Source: Agromyces hippuratus
GTDB lineage: Bacteria; Actinomycetota; Actinomycetes; Actinomycetales; Microbacteriaceae
NCBI RefSeq assembly: GCF_013410355.1
Contig: NZ_JACCFI010000001.1
Location: 62,001-126,000 of the forward strand
DNA length: 64,000 nt
Direction of reading: 5' to 3'
Shown: positions 14,366-22,798 of the stretch, in pieces
Numbering within the stretch: position 1 is the stretch's first letter
Layout: the number at the start of each line of letters is the position of its first letter
The notes under the pieces: generated by a model
What the model was told of the DNA's origin: nothing
The model's input: only the letters and a program-made list of their open reading frames with translations
The model's database searches: none
Program-made: the position numbers and the translations under genes

Positions 14366-15211
14366 ATGGACACATGGCAGGAGTGGACCGCAGCCGACGC
14401 GGCTGAATGGATCGTCGCGCCGGTCGCCGATGACGACAAGTACTCGCGCGGCGTGCTCGGCATCGTCGCCGGCTCGCCCGAGTACCCGGGCGCGGCGGTG
14501 CTCGCCGTCGAGGCCGCCCACCGTGCCGGCCTCGGCATGGTGCGCTACACCGGCCCGCGTGCGGTGCGCACGGCGGTGCTCGCACGCCGACCTGAGACCG
14601 TCACCGCGCCGGGTCGCGTGCAGGCCTGGCTGGTGGGGTCGGGCATCGACATGGGCCGCCGCTCGTTCATGCTGCTCGGCGACCTGCAGGGGTCGCTCGC
14701 GTCCGGTCTGCCGGTCGTGCTCGACGCCGGTGCGCTCGACCTCGTCGGCACGCACACGGCACCCACGGTGATCACGCCGCACGCCAGGGAGCTCGCGGCC
14801 CTGCTCGCCTCGCGCGAGATCGACACGAGCATCGCGCAGGTGCGAGCGGCTCCGGCCGAGTGGGCGCTCAGGGCGGCGAAGGAGCTCGGCGTCGCCGTGC
14901 TGCTGAAGGGTGCGGTGACCCACGTCTGCGACCCCGACGGTGAGCGCTACACGGTCACGGCACCGACGCACTGGCTCGCCTCGGCGGGCACGGGCGATGT
15001 GCTCGGCGGCATTCTCGGAGCGCTCGTCGCCACGCACCACGAGCGGCTCGCGACCGATGCCGGGGTGCTGAGCGCGCTCGCGGCGACGGCCGCATGGGTG
15101 CACGGCGAGGCAGCGAGTCGCGCGACGGCCGCGGTCGACGGCGGGCCGATCACGGCGCTCGACATCGCCGAGGCGATCCCGCCCGTCATCGGCGCGCTCC
15201 TCGCGCACTGA
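14366..15211 (+). CDS. nnrD: ADP-dependent NAD(P)H-hydrate dehydratase
   Basis: A metabolite-repair enzyme of 281 residues that restores damaged NAD(P)H hydrates, a ribokinase-like fold. YSRGVLGIVAGSPEYPGAAV at about 28-47 matches the family N-terminus, and SAGTGDVLGGILGAL near 208-222 is the nucleotide-binding motif of carbohydrate-kinase-type dehydratases. VLDAGALDLV and ITPHARELAALL are also typical. The epimerase domain (NnrE) fused in many bacteria is absent. The gene is leaderless from TATCGT at 14354 and converges with the ABC operon. Confidence 0.9.
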   Translation: MDTWQEWTAADAAEWIVAPVADDDKYSRGVLGIVAGSPEYPGAAVLAVEAAHRAGLGMVRYTGPRAVRTAVLARRPETVTAPGRVQAWLVGSGIDMGRRSFMLLGDLQGSLASGLPVVLDAGALDLVGTHTAPTVITPHARELAALLASREIDTSIAQVRAAPAEWALRAAKELGVAVLLKGAVTHVCDPDGERYTVTAPTHWLASAGTGDVLGGILGALVATHHERLATDAGVLSALAATAAWVHGEAASRATAAVDGGPITALDIAEAIPPVIGALLAH

Positions 15212-15222
15212 GACGCTCGGCA

Positions 15223-15239
15223 GCACCGCCCGGCGGTGC
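15223..15239. terminator. Hairpin between nnrD and the amino-acid ABC operon
   Basis: GCACCG and CGGTGC arms (15223-15228, 15234-15239) around CCCGG, in a 37-bp convergent gap. Confidence 0.5.
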
Positions 15240-15248
15240 GACGTCCGC

Positions 15249-16010
15249 TCAGCCGGCCAGGAACCTCGCGAGGAACTCCCGGGTGCGCTCTTCGCGCGGC
15301 GACTCGAAGAACTGCCGCGCCGGGGCGTCTTCGATGATGCGGCCGGCGTCGAGGAAGACGACGCGGTCGGCGACCTCGCGTGCGAACGCCATCTCGTGCG
15401 TGGCCATCACGATCGTCGTGCCGCCGTCGGCGAGCGAGCGCACGAGGGCGAGCACCTCGCCGACGAGCTCGGGGTCGAGGGCGCTCGTGACCTCGTCGAG
15501 CAGGAGCAGTTCGGGCTCGGTCGCGATCGCTCGCACGATCGCGGCGCGTTGCTGCTGGCCCCCCGACAGCCGGTCGGGGAATGCGCGGGCGAAGTCGGCC
15601 AGCCCGATCGACGCGAGCAGCTCGAGCCCGCGACGCTCGGCCTCGGCGCGGGGCACGCGGTGCACGAGCCGCGAGGCGAGCGTCACGTTGTCGAGCACGC
15701 TGAGGTGCGGGAAGAGGTTGTAGGCCTGGAAGACGACCCCGATGCGGGCCCGCACGCCATCGGCGTCGACGCGCGGGTCGCTGACGTCCTGCCCGCGCAG
15801 GAAGATCTCGCCGTCGTCGACGCGCTCGATGAGGTTGATCGTGCGCAGGAGCGTCGACTTGCCCGAGCCGCTCGCCCCGACCAGCGCGACGACCTCGTGG
15901 GCCGAGACATCGAGGTCGATGCCGTCGAGCACGACGTGGTCGCCGAATGCGCGGCGAACGCCGCGGAGGCGCAGCAACGGCTCGGCGACCGAAGCGGATG
16001 GCGCGGTCAT
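15249..16010 (-). CDS. Polar amino-acid ABC transporter, ATP-binding protein
   Basis: An ATPase of 253 residues of the GlnQ/GltL group that powers amino-acid import. Walker A GASGSGKST is at 45-53, the Q-loop in GVVFQAYNLF at about 91-100, the signature LSGGQQQR at 148-155, Walker B LLLLDEVTS at 168-176, and the switch His in TIVMATHEM. The start overlaps the upstream permease stop by 4 nt (ATGA), and it is the last gene of the binding protein-permease-ATPase operon. The family marker after Walker B (TSALDPE) also supports amino-acid uptake. Confidence 0.94.
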   Translation of the reverse strand: MTAPSASVAEPLLRLRGVRRAFGDHVVLDGIDLDVSAHEVVALVGASGSGKSTLLRTINLIERVDDGEIFLRGQDVSDPRVDADGVRARIGVVFQAYNLFPHLSVLDNVTLASRLVHRVPRAEAERRGLELLASIGLADFARAFPDRLSGGQQQRAAIVRAIATEPELLLLDEVTSALDPELVGEVLALVRSLADGGTTIVMATHEMAFAREVADRVVFLDAGRIIEDAPARQFFESPREERTREFLARFLAG

Positions 16011-16885
16011 ACGATGCTCCCGACCTGCTCGCGTGCCCGCATGCGCGCCGACAGCCAGTCGGTGAGCCGGATCATCGGCCAGGCGAGCAGCACGAACAGC
16101 AGGCCGGCCACGACGTAGGGCGTGAAGTTGAAGTAGTGCGCCGTCTCGATCTGCGCCGCCCGCACGGCGTCGACCGCGCCGAGCACCGAGATGAGGCCGA
16201 CGTCCTTCTGCATGGCGACGAAGTCGTTCATGAGTGCCGGCGTCACCTTGCGGAAGGCCTGCGGCAGCACGATGCGCCGCATGGTCTGTGCGTGGCTGAG
16301 GCCGAGCGACCGGGCGGCGAGGCGCTGCGAGGGGTGCACGGCCTCGATGCCGGAGCGGAACACCTCGGACACGTAGGCCGAGTAGGTGAGGATGAGGGCG
16401 ATCGTGCCGAGGACCGCGACCGGCATGCGCGGGAAGAATTCGAGCCCCGGTACGCCGTAGCCGATGAGGTAGAGCACGATGATCAGCGGCATGCCGCGGA
16501 ACAGATCCGTGTAACCGGCCGCGAGTGCCCGCAACGGGAAGAACACCGGACCGCGGAGCGTGCGCATCGAGGCCAGCAGCAGGGCGACGATCACGACGCC
16601 GATGCTCGCGGCGACGAGCACCTGGATGTTCAGCCAGAGGCCCTCGAGGATACGGGGGAGCGACGCGATCGCGACGGTCGGGTCGAAGAAGGTCTGCTGC
16701 ACCTCCGCCCACCCCGGCGAGCCGATGAAGGCCCATGCGAGCAGGCCAGCCAGCACGATCGTCGAGAGTGCGCTCACGAGCACCGAGCGGCCCGTCTGGC
16801 GTTTCCGGAACGCGCGCCGCTCGAGCTCGATGGCGCTCGGCTGCCACGTGGGCGCCGCATCTCGGGCGTCGGTCGTGTCGGTCAC
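16007..16885 (-). CDS. Polar amino-acid ABC transporter, permease
   Basis: A membrane subunit of 292 residues (HisM/GlnP type). It has a cytoplasmic N-terminal tail of about 35 residues, a first helix (VLVSALSTIVLAGLLAWAFI), then the permease core with about five helices. The ATPase-contact loop is SGIEAVHPSQRLAARSLGLS, the EAA-like motif of this family. One permease gene is present, so the channel is likely a homodimer. It is co-transcribed with the downstream ATPase and lies about 95 nt after the binding-protein gene. Confidence 0.93.
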   Translation of the reverse strand: MTDTTDARDAAPTWQPSAIELERRAFRKRQTGRSVLVSALSTIVLAGLLAWAFIGSPGWAEVQQTFFDPTVAIASLPRILEGLWLNIQVLVAASIGVVIVALLLASMRTLRGPVFFPLRALAAGYTDLFRGMPLIIVLYLIGYGVPGLEFFPRMPVAVLGTIALILTYSAYVSEVFRSGIEAVHPSQRLAARSLGLSHAQTMRRIVLPQAFRKVTPALMNDFVAMQKDVGLISVLGAVDAVRAAQIETAHYFNFTPYVVAGLLFVLLAWPMIRLTDWLSARMRAREQVGSIV

Positions 16886-16979
16886 GAGCTCACGCTATCG
16901 GCGGTCGGCGGATGCCGCGCCATCCGTCGCTGGAACAGTGTCGTGGTTCGGAACACCGGTGTCGTTCGGAACGCCGGCC

Positions 16980-17807
16980 TCACTCGAGGACGGGCGCGCC
17001 GCCCTCGCCGCCCAGCCATTCGGCGGCGAGCTCGTCGAGGGTGCCGCGCTCGCGAAGCGCATCGACGGCCGCCGTGACGTCGGCCGTGAGCGGCGAGTCC
17101 TTGGCGAGCACGAGACCGAACGCGTCGCCGCCACCGGCGGTCGCCGGAAGCTGGCCGATGATCTTGCCGCCGTCGAGCTCGACGCCCGTGAGGTAGAACG
17201 CCGTCGGCAGGTCGACGACGATCGCGTCGACCGTGCCGCTCTGCAGGGCGAGCTTGGCGTCGTCGTTGGTGTTGAACACCTGGGCGCCGGCGGTCGGCGC
17301 GATGACCTCTTCGACGGCGTCGAAGCTCGTGGTGCCGGTCTGCGCGCCGACGAGGAGGTCTTTCAGATCGGCGATCGAGGTGGCCGAGGCCGCCGGCGAG
17401 GAGTCGACCGTGATGACGACCTGCGTGGTCTCGTAGTACGGCGACGAGAAGTCGACGTTCTGCTCGCGCTCGTCGGTGATCGAGAACTGCTGCAGGTTGA
17501 TGTCGAAGTCCTTCGGCCCGGGTGCGATCGCCTGCTCGAAGGTCGAGCGCACCCAGACGACGTCGTCGTCCGAGAAGCCGAGCTCGTCGGCCACGGCGTA
17601 GGCCACCGCGGCTTCGAAGCCCTCGCCCGACTCGGGGTCGTCGTCGAGCACCCACGGGTAGTACGCCGGCTCGCCGGTCGCGATCGTGAACTTGCCCTCG
17701 GTCACGTAGTCGCCGCCCGAGGCGTCGCCCGAGCCGCCGGAGCACCCGGCGAGAGCGAGGGTGGCGGATGCCGCGATGATGATCGCGGTGATCGTGCGTC
17801 GGGTCAT
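16980..17807 (-). CDS. Extracellular amino-acid-binding lipoprotein (SBP family 3)
   Basis: The solute receptor of the importer, 275 residues. The signal peptide ends in a lipobox LALAGC with the lipidated Cys at about residue 22. The mature part begins GKFTIATGEPAYYPW, typical of family 3 binding proteins, and contains FDINLQQFSITDEREQNVDF and TDAIVVDLPTAF-like hinge segments. GGAGG spaced 5 nt from ATG 17807 decides the start; an ATG 12 nt upstream would add MEAT. It is first in its operon and divergent from the GT87-like gene. The ligand (polar or acidic amino acid) cannot be told from sequence. Confidence 0.93.
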   Translation of the reverse strand: MTRRTITAIIIAASATLALAGCSGGSGDASGGDYVTEGKFTIATGEPAYYPWVLDDDPESGEGFEAAVAYAVADELGFSDDDVVWVRSTFEQAIAPGPKDFDINLQQFSITDEREQNVDFSSPYYETTQVVITVDSSPAASATSIADLKDLLVGAQTGTTSFDAVEEVIAPTAGAQVFNTNDDAKLALQSGTVDAIVVDLPTAFYLTGVELDGGKIIGQLPATAGGGDAFGLVLAKDSPLTADVTAAVDALRERGTLDELAAEWLGGEGGAPVLE

Positions 17808-17888
17808 GGTGGCCTCCATACGGTGTGCCTCCAGCATCGCGGATGCCACCGACTGTGGAGGAGCGCGTGGCGGAATGTGACGCTCGGC

Positions 17889-17894
17889 TAGGCT
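17889..17894 (+). promoter_or_regulatory. -10 element for leaderless GT87-like gene
   Basis: TAGGCT at 17889-17894 lies 7 nt before ATG 17902. Confidence 0.5.
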
Positions 17895-17901
17895 CGTCGC
17901 C

Positions 17902-19203
17902 ATGACGGACGGGGCGCAGCGCGAGGCATCCGCTCACCGCATCCGCCGGTTCCTCGGCACCCGGGCGGCCCTCTGGACGGGCTTCGCCCTCGTGCACGCC
18001 GCGCTCATCTGCCTGAACCTGACGGCCGTCGGCTACCCGCTCGGCGACGTGACCGCCGTCTACCGGCTGTGGGCCGAGAACGCCGCGCACGGCTGGCTCC
18101 GCATGGGCATCGACGCGCCGTGGGTGTATCCGATCCTCGCCTTCGCGCCGATGGCCGCCGCGCTCGCGCTCGGTTCTGAGTGGTACGCGCAGACCTGGCT
18201 CGCCATCGTGACCGTGCTGAACGCCATCGCGTTCGGCGTGCTCATCGGCCGCGCGAGGCTCTCGCGCCCGCGCCGCATCGCGGCCTGGTGGTGGCTCGGA
18301 TTCCTCGCCCTGCTCGGCCCCATCGCCTTCGGCCGCATCGATGCGATCACAGTGCCGTTCGCGATCACCGGCCTGCTGTGGGCGGCCGGTCGACCACGCG
18401 TCGCCGCCGTGCTGCTCACGATCGGCGCCTGGATCAAGGTCTGGCCCGCGGCCCTCGTCGCCGCGCTCGTGATCGCGGCGCGTCGGCGATTCGAGGTGCT
18501 CACCGTCGCGCTGTCGCTCAGCGTCGGCATCCTCGCGGTGAGCCTCCTCGCCGGATCGGGCGCGAACGCGATCGGCTTCATCGCGGAGCAGGCCGGCCGC
18601 GGGCTGCAGATCGAGGCGCCGCTCGCGGTCGCCTGGCTCTGGCAGATCGTCGCGGGCTCGAAGGCGGTGCGCATCGTCTACGACCGCCAGATCCTCACCT
18701 TCCAGATCGATGGGCCCGGTGCGGATGCCGCGGCGGCACTGACCACTCCGCTGATGGCGATCGGGGTGCTCGTCGTCGTGCTCGTCGGCATCCGAGCCGT
18801 GCGCCGCGGCGCCGCGTTCGGACGCCTGCTGCCGCCGCTCGCACTGTCGTTCGTCGTGGTGCTCATGCTGGCGAACAAGGTCGGCTCGCCCCAGTTCGTC
18901 ACGTGGCTCGCGGCTCCGGTGATCCTCGGACTCGTCTTCCGCCCGGCGCGGTTCGCGGTGCCGGCGCTCGTCGCCGCATCGATCGCGCTCATCACGCACA
19001 TCATCTACCCGTACTGGTACGGGTGGCTCCTCATCGCCGACCCGGCCTTCGTGCTCCTGCTGACGGCCAAGTCGCTGCTGCTCGTGGTGCTGCTCGTCTG
19101 GGGCATCCGCTCGACCTGGAGGCTCGGATCGCCGCGATCGCCGCGATCGCTCGCGCATGAGGCCGATGCCGTGCGCAGCACAATGGACCTCGACGACAAC
19201 TGA
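17902..19203 (+). CDS. GT87-like polyprenyl-phosphate-mannose-dependent mannosyltransferase (DUF2029)
   Basis: A polytopic membrane protein of 433 residues with about 10-12 helices. The first extracytoplasmic loop carries the acidic motif YPLGDVTAVYRLW, where the Asp is expected to be the catalytic base of GT-C enzymes, and GRIDAITVPFAITGLLW and KVWPAALV are typical of the GT87/DUF2029 family that adds mannose to lipoglycans from a polyprenyl donor. The acceptor here is unknown. The reading frame ends in a low-complexity Arg/Ser-Pro stretch from a GATCGCC repeat. The next gene's ribosome site overlaps the stop, so the two may be co-transcribed. Confidence 0.78.
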   Translation: MTDGAQREASAHRIRRFLGTRAALWTGFALVHAALICLNLTAVGYPLGDVTAVYRLWAENAAHGWLRMGIDAPWVYPILAFAPMAAALALGSEWYAQTWLAIVTVLNAIAFGVLIGRARLSRPRRIAAWWWLGFLALLGPIAFGRIDAITVPFAITGLLWAAGRPRVAAVLLTIGAWIKVWPAALVAALVIAARRRFEVLTVALSLSVGILAVSLLAGSGANAIGFIAEQAGRGLQIEAPLAVAWLWQIVAGSKAVRIVYDRQILTFQIDGPGADAAAALTTPLMAIGVLVVVLVGIRAVRRGAAFGRLLPPLALSFVVVLMLANKVGSPQFVTWLAAPVILGLVFRPARFAVPALVAASIALITHIIYPYWYGWLLIADPAFVLLLTAKSLLLVVLLVWGIRSTWRLGSPRSPRSLAHEADAVRSTMDLDDN

Positions 19204-19214
19204 AGGAGACGAAC

Positions 19215-19532
19215 ATGCTGGTGGCATTCTCAGTCGCGCCGAGCGGCACGGGCAGGAGCGACGGTTCGGTGCACGATGCCGTCGCCGCGGCGGTGCGCAT
19301 CGTGCGGGAGTCGGGCCTGCCGAATCGCACTGACTCGATGTTCACGACGATCGAGGGGGACTGGGACGAGGTCTTCGACGTCGTGCGCCGCGCGACCGAG
19401 GCCGTCGGCGAGTACGGCTCTCGGGTCTCGCTCGTGCTGAAGGCCGACATCCGCCCGGGATACGTCGGCGAGCTCGAGGGCAAGCTCGAGCGACTCGAGA
19501 CGGCGATGGACGGGCTCGACGCCGGCGAGTGA
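19215..19532 (+). CDS. MTH1187/YqgV-family thiamine-binding protein
   Basis: A cytoplasmic protein of 105 residues with the ferredoxin-like fold of the MTH1187 (DUF77) family. It starts LVAFSVAPSGTG and contains SVHDAVAAAVRIVRESGLPN, NRTDSMFTTIEGDWDEVFDV and RVSLVLKADIRPG, the conserved blocks. Members bind thiamine or related ligands, though no catalytic activity is established. GAAGGAG at 19202-19208 overlaps the upstream stop and places ATG 19215 correctly. No thiamine biosynthesis gene or TPP riboswitch is nearby, so the role in this organism is open. Confidence 0.87.
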   Translation: MLVAFSVAPSGTGRSDGSVHDAVAAAVRIVRESGLPNRTDSMFTTIEGDWDEVFDVVRRATEAVGEYGSRVSLVLKADIRPGYVGELEGKLERLETAMDGLDAGE

Positions 19533-19586
19533 CGGCGTGGGGCACCGCCATCGAATCGATTCGACCTTCTGTGCGAGAATCGTCGG

Positions 19587-20861
19587 GTGACCCTCCCCAA
19601 CGACGGGCCGACGACATTGTCGCCGGCCCGCATCCGTTTCGCGCTCCTCGCGCTCGCCCTCGGCGGCTTCGGCATCGGCTCGACCGAGTTCGTCGCCATG
19701 GGCCTGCTGCCGAACATCGCCCTCGACCTGCTGCCGGAGCTCTCGGCGCAGTCGACCGCCGCGGCGAACGCGAACGCCGGGTGGATCATCTCGGCATACG
19801 CCCTCGGCGTCGTCGTCGGCGCGCCCACGATCGCGGCCGCGGCCGCGCGCTGGCCACGGAAGCGGCTGCTGCTCGCGCTGCTCACCGCCTTCACGATCGG
19901 CACGATCGCGTCGGCCGTGCTGCCGAGCTTCGAACTCGTGCTCGTCGCGCGCTTCGTCTCCGCCCTGCCGCACGGCGCCTACTTCGGCATCGCCTCGCTC
20001 GTCGCCGCGAGCCTCATGGGCCCCGGCAAGCGGGCGCGAGGGGTCGCACTCGTGCTCTCGGGCCTCACGATCGCGAACGTCATCGGGGTACCCGCGATCA
20101 CCTGGCTCGGACAGCTCGCCGGATGGCGCACCGCCTACCTCGCCGTGGCGGCGATCTTCGCTCTCACCTTCGTCGCGGTGCTCATCGCCGTGCCGTGGCA
20201 GGCGGGCGACCCCGGAGCGACGATGAAGCGCGAGCTGAAGGCGTTCACCCGGGCGCAGGTGTGGTTCGCCCTCGGCATCGGCGCGGTCGGATTCGGCGGG
20301 CTCTTCGCGGTCTTCAGCTACGTCGCCCCGCTCGCCACCGAGGTGACGGGACTGCCCCAAGAACTCGTGCCCGTCGTGCTCGTCGCGATCGGGGTCGGCA
20401 TGACCATCGGAAACCTCGCGGGCGGTCGGCTGGCCGACTGGAGCGTCCGCCGCTCGATGTACCTGTTCTTCACCGTGCTCGCGGGCGCCCTCGTGCTGCT
20501 CGGCTTCACCGCGTCGAGCCCGATCGGCCTGTTCACGGGCGTGCTGCTCGTCGGCGCGGCATCCGCTGCCCTCTCGCCGACCATCCAGGCCCGCCTCATG
20601 GACGTCGCACGCGACAGCCAGTCGATCGCCGCGGCGCTGAACCACTCCGCGCTGAACATCGGCAACAGCCTCGGTGCCCTGCTCGGCGGCATCGCGATCG
20701 CCGGCGGGCTCGGCTACGTCGCCCCGATCTGGATCGGGCTCCTGCTCACCGTCGCCGGGGCATTGCTCGCCGCCGTCTCGTTCGCACTCGACCGCTCGCG
20801 CGTGCGTCGCGGCGTCACGGTGCCGTATGCGACGGGCGCGATGCACGCCGTCGAGTCGTGA
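19587..20861 (+). CDS. MFS transporter, DHA1-type drug/sugar efflux
   Basis: A 12-helix major-facilitator protein of 424 residues. The N-terminus ALGGFGIGSTEFVAMGLLPN is the hallmark of the AraJ/YdeA/chloramphenicol-efflux branch of DHA1 exporters, where the Asp/Glu of helix 1 (TEF) takes part in proton coupling. The loop between helices 2 and 3 carries AARWPRKRLLLALL, a variant of motif A, and ALPHGAYFGIASLVAASL is the motif C region. GTG 19587 follows GAGAAT (19574-19579) by 7 nt. The substrate cannot be inferred. It converges with the regulator gene 24 nt away. Confidence 0.9.
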   Translation: MTLPNDGPTTLSPARIRFALLALALGGFGIGSTEFVAMGLLPNIALDLLPELSAQSTAAANANAGWIISAYALGVVVGAPTIAAAAARWPRKRLLLALLTAFTIGTIASAVLPSFELVLVARFVSALPHGAYFGIASLVAASLMGPGKRARGVALVLSGLTIANVIGVPAITWLGQLAGWRTAYLAVAAIFALTFVAVLIAVPWQAGDPGATMKRELKAFTRAQVWFALGIGAVGFGGLFAVFSYVAPLATEVTGLPQELVPVVLVAIGVGMTIGNLAGGRLADWSVRRSMYLFFTVLAGALVLLGFTASSPIGLFTGVLLVGAASAALSPTIQARLMDVARDSQSIAAALNHSALNIGNSLGALLGGIAIAGGLGYVAPIWIGLLLTVAGALLAAVSFALDRSRVRRGVTVPYATGAMHAVES

Positions 20862-20885
20862 CCGGAGTCCGGCTCGGAGCGCGAC

Positions 20886-21536
20886 TCAGTCGGACTGCAG
20901 CAGGATTCCGTCGAGGATGGCGCGCTTGCGCAGCGCCACCTTGGTGCCCACGTCGTACCCCGCAGCCCGGTACTTCTCGCGGATGCGCTTGAGGTAGCTC
21001 TTCGCCGTCTCCTCGGAGATGCCGAGCTGGAACGCCACCGCCTTGACCGGCTGGCCGGCGCCGTAGAGCGCCATCACGCGCCGCTCCTGCGCCGAGAGCT
21101 TCGGCGACGAGCCCTCTGCGGTGAGTGCCAGTTCGAGTTCGGGCGTCAGGTACGACTCGCCGAGCCGCGCGGCACGGATGGCCTCGATGATGGTCTCGAC
21201 GGGCTCCGACTTCACGAGGTAGCCGAGCGCCCCCGAACCGAGGGCCTCGCGAACGACGGTCGGCTCGGAGTAGGTGCTCATCAGCATGGTCTGCACGCCG
21301 GCCGACTTCAGCATCGACAGCTTCAACGAGATGGGGATGTTGTCGCGCAGGTCGAGATCGAGGAGGACGACGTCGACCGGGAACTCGGGGTGGGCGAGGA
21401 GCTCGGACCACGACGGCACCGCCGCGAGGAGCTCGATGTCGGGGGCCGCGGTGCGGATCCACTCGGAGAGCGCCCCCAGCAGCATCCGGTGGTCGTCGAC
21501 GATCGCGAGGCGGATCGGTGGAGCAGTCTCAGCCAT
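20886..21536 (-). CDS. LuxR/NarL-family response regulator
   Basis: A 216-residue two-component regulator. The receiver domain (about 8-128) has the acidic pair in IVDDHRMLL, the phospho-acceptor Asp in VVLLDLDLRDN, the switch Ser/Thr in MLMSTYSE and the Lys in GYLVKSEP. The C-terminal LuxR helix-turn-helix is LSAQERRVMALYGAGQPVKA followed by LGISEETAKSYLKRIREKY (about 150-195). Its ATG overlaps the stop of the upstream membrane protein gene by 1 nt (TGATG), so the three genes 23952-20886 form a coupled operon. Target promoters are unknown. Confidence 0.92.
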   Translation of the reverse strand: MAETAPPIRLAIVDDHRMLLGALSEWIRTAAPDIELLAAVPSWSELLAHPEFPVDVVLLDLDLRDNIPISLKLSMLKSAGVQTMLMSTYSEPTVVREALGSGALGYLVKSEPVETIIEAIRAARLGESYLTPELELALTAEGSSPKLSAQERRVMALYGAGQPVKAVAFQLGISEETAKSYLKRIREKYRAAGYDVGTKVALRKRAILDGILLQSD

Positions 21537-22798
21537 CAGCTTCCCCTTTGACGGGCCGCCCCACGGACGGCCGTAACGCCTGCCGAGACGTTCGGGTCGA
21601 CCCGGCAGTCGATGTCGATCCGGAATGAATCGGGCCCCGCAACGACATCGTGTGTACCGACTGTACCGAGTGCATCCCAAGTTGCGGGATCGACGCGACG
21701 TTGAACGACACCGGAGACGTCGATCGAGAGGTGCACATCGGGCGATCGCGGGTCGGAGGCGGCATCCGGCTCGCGACACGTGACGTGCGCGGCGAGCTCG
21801 GCGGTGCCCTTCGACTGCTCGCCCACGAGGAACCACAGCGCGAGCAGCAGTCCGTCGCGCTGGTCGGGTGCGAGCACGCCGGCGAGCCCGCCGGGATCGT
21901 CGACCGTGACCCGGTTGCTGAGGTACGCCGACTCGGTGACGGCATGCCGGAGCCACGTGTCGTTGCGGCCCTCGATGAGCCGCACGCGGAGTCGGGCGGC
22001 GAGGTCGCCCGCGCGCTCGGCCGCTTCGGCCGGGAGGGGGATCGCGATGCGCCCCGAGCCGACCTCGTCGAGGAGCGACTCGGCGTCGAAGTCGAGTTGG
22101 GCGAGTTCTTCGGAGGCGCGCATGCCGACCGCGGTGCGAGGCGTCGCGACCGTGCTCTGCACGAGGGAGAGGTCGAGTTCGCGCCGGATGAGCCTGCGGA
22201 ACCCGCGGATCGCGATCACGGCGACGACCATCGGCAGCACCGTGGTCGCCGCGACGGCGAGTCCGGTGACCGTGTAGTGGCCGGCCGTGGCGACCTGGAG
22301 GAGCGCCGAGCCCGCGATGACCGCGCCGATCAGGCTCGCCACCAGCATCGGGATGCGGGTGCCCCGGATCGCGGCCACGGGCATGAGCACGGCCCCTGCC
22401 GCGGCTGCCGCGGTCGGCGTGACGCCGAGGTGGAGCAACCCCATCGACGCGGTCACGTCGAGCCAGACCGGCACGACGAGCGCGATGAGCAGCACGACGT
22501 AGAGCACATCGGGCAGGGGGGTGTTGCGCGAGACGAGTCGGGAGACCACGCCGATGGCGACGACGCCGGCGAGGGCGGGCCAGGCCGCCCAGGGCCCTGG
22601 CCCGGGCGGGAAGAGCGGTGCCAGCATCACGGCGTGCGCGAGGTGCCCGGTGATGATGAAGGCCGATGCGATCGTGATGCCGGTGGCCAGACGCCGGCCG
22701 CCGTGGCTCTCGCGCACGTCGCCCGCAGCGCGTGCCGACCGGCTCGGCCGCCGGAACTGGCGTCCGAGCGTGGTCGTCGGGATCTGCGCGTCGCTCAT
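21536..22798 (-). CDS. Kinase-like membrane protein of unrecognised family, partner of the flanking two-component genes
   Basis: A 420-residue protein: a basic N-terminal tail, about six to eight hydrophobic helices to about residue 235, then a cytoplasmic domain (ELDLSLVQSTVATPRTAVG onwards) with a predicted helical segment and a mixed C-terminus. Its size and layout resemble a NarL-type sensor kinase, but I see no H-box His in a dimerisation helix and no N, G1 or G2 ATP-binding boxes. I therefore call it a kinase-like or degenerate sensor protein. Both flanks are coupled: its start overlaps the kinase gene by 4 nt (ATGA) and its stop overlaps the regulator start by 1 nt. It could gate kinase activity or be a separate sensor. 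Confidence 0.7.
   Translation of the reverse strand: MSDAQIPTTTLGRQFRRPSRSARAAGDVRESHGGRRLATGITIASAFIITGHLAHAVMLAPLFPPGPGPWAAWPALAGVVAIGVVSRLVSRNTPLPDVLYVVLLIALVVPVWLDVTASMGLLHLGVTPTAAAAAGAVLMPVAAIRGTRIPMLVASLIGAVIAGSALLQVATAGHYTVTGLAVAATTVLPMVVAVIAIRGFRRLIRRELDLSLVQSTVATPRTAVGMRASEELAQLDFDAESLLDEVGSGRIAIPLPAEAAERAGDLAARLRVRLIEGRNDTWLRHAVTESAYLSNRVTVDDPGGLAGVLAPDQRDGLLLALWFLVGEQSKGTAELAAHVTCREPDAASDPRSPDVHLSIDVSGVVQRRVDPATWDALGTVGTHDVVAGPDSFRIDIDCRVDPNVSAGVTAVRGAARQRGS

Noticed and set aside
16886..16979. The direct repeat GTTCGGAAC(A/G)CCGG between permease and binding-protein genes as a regulatory site
   Set aside because: Only two imperfect copies inside a transcribed spacer; nothing supports a function.
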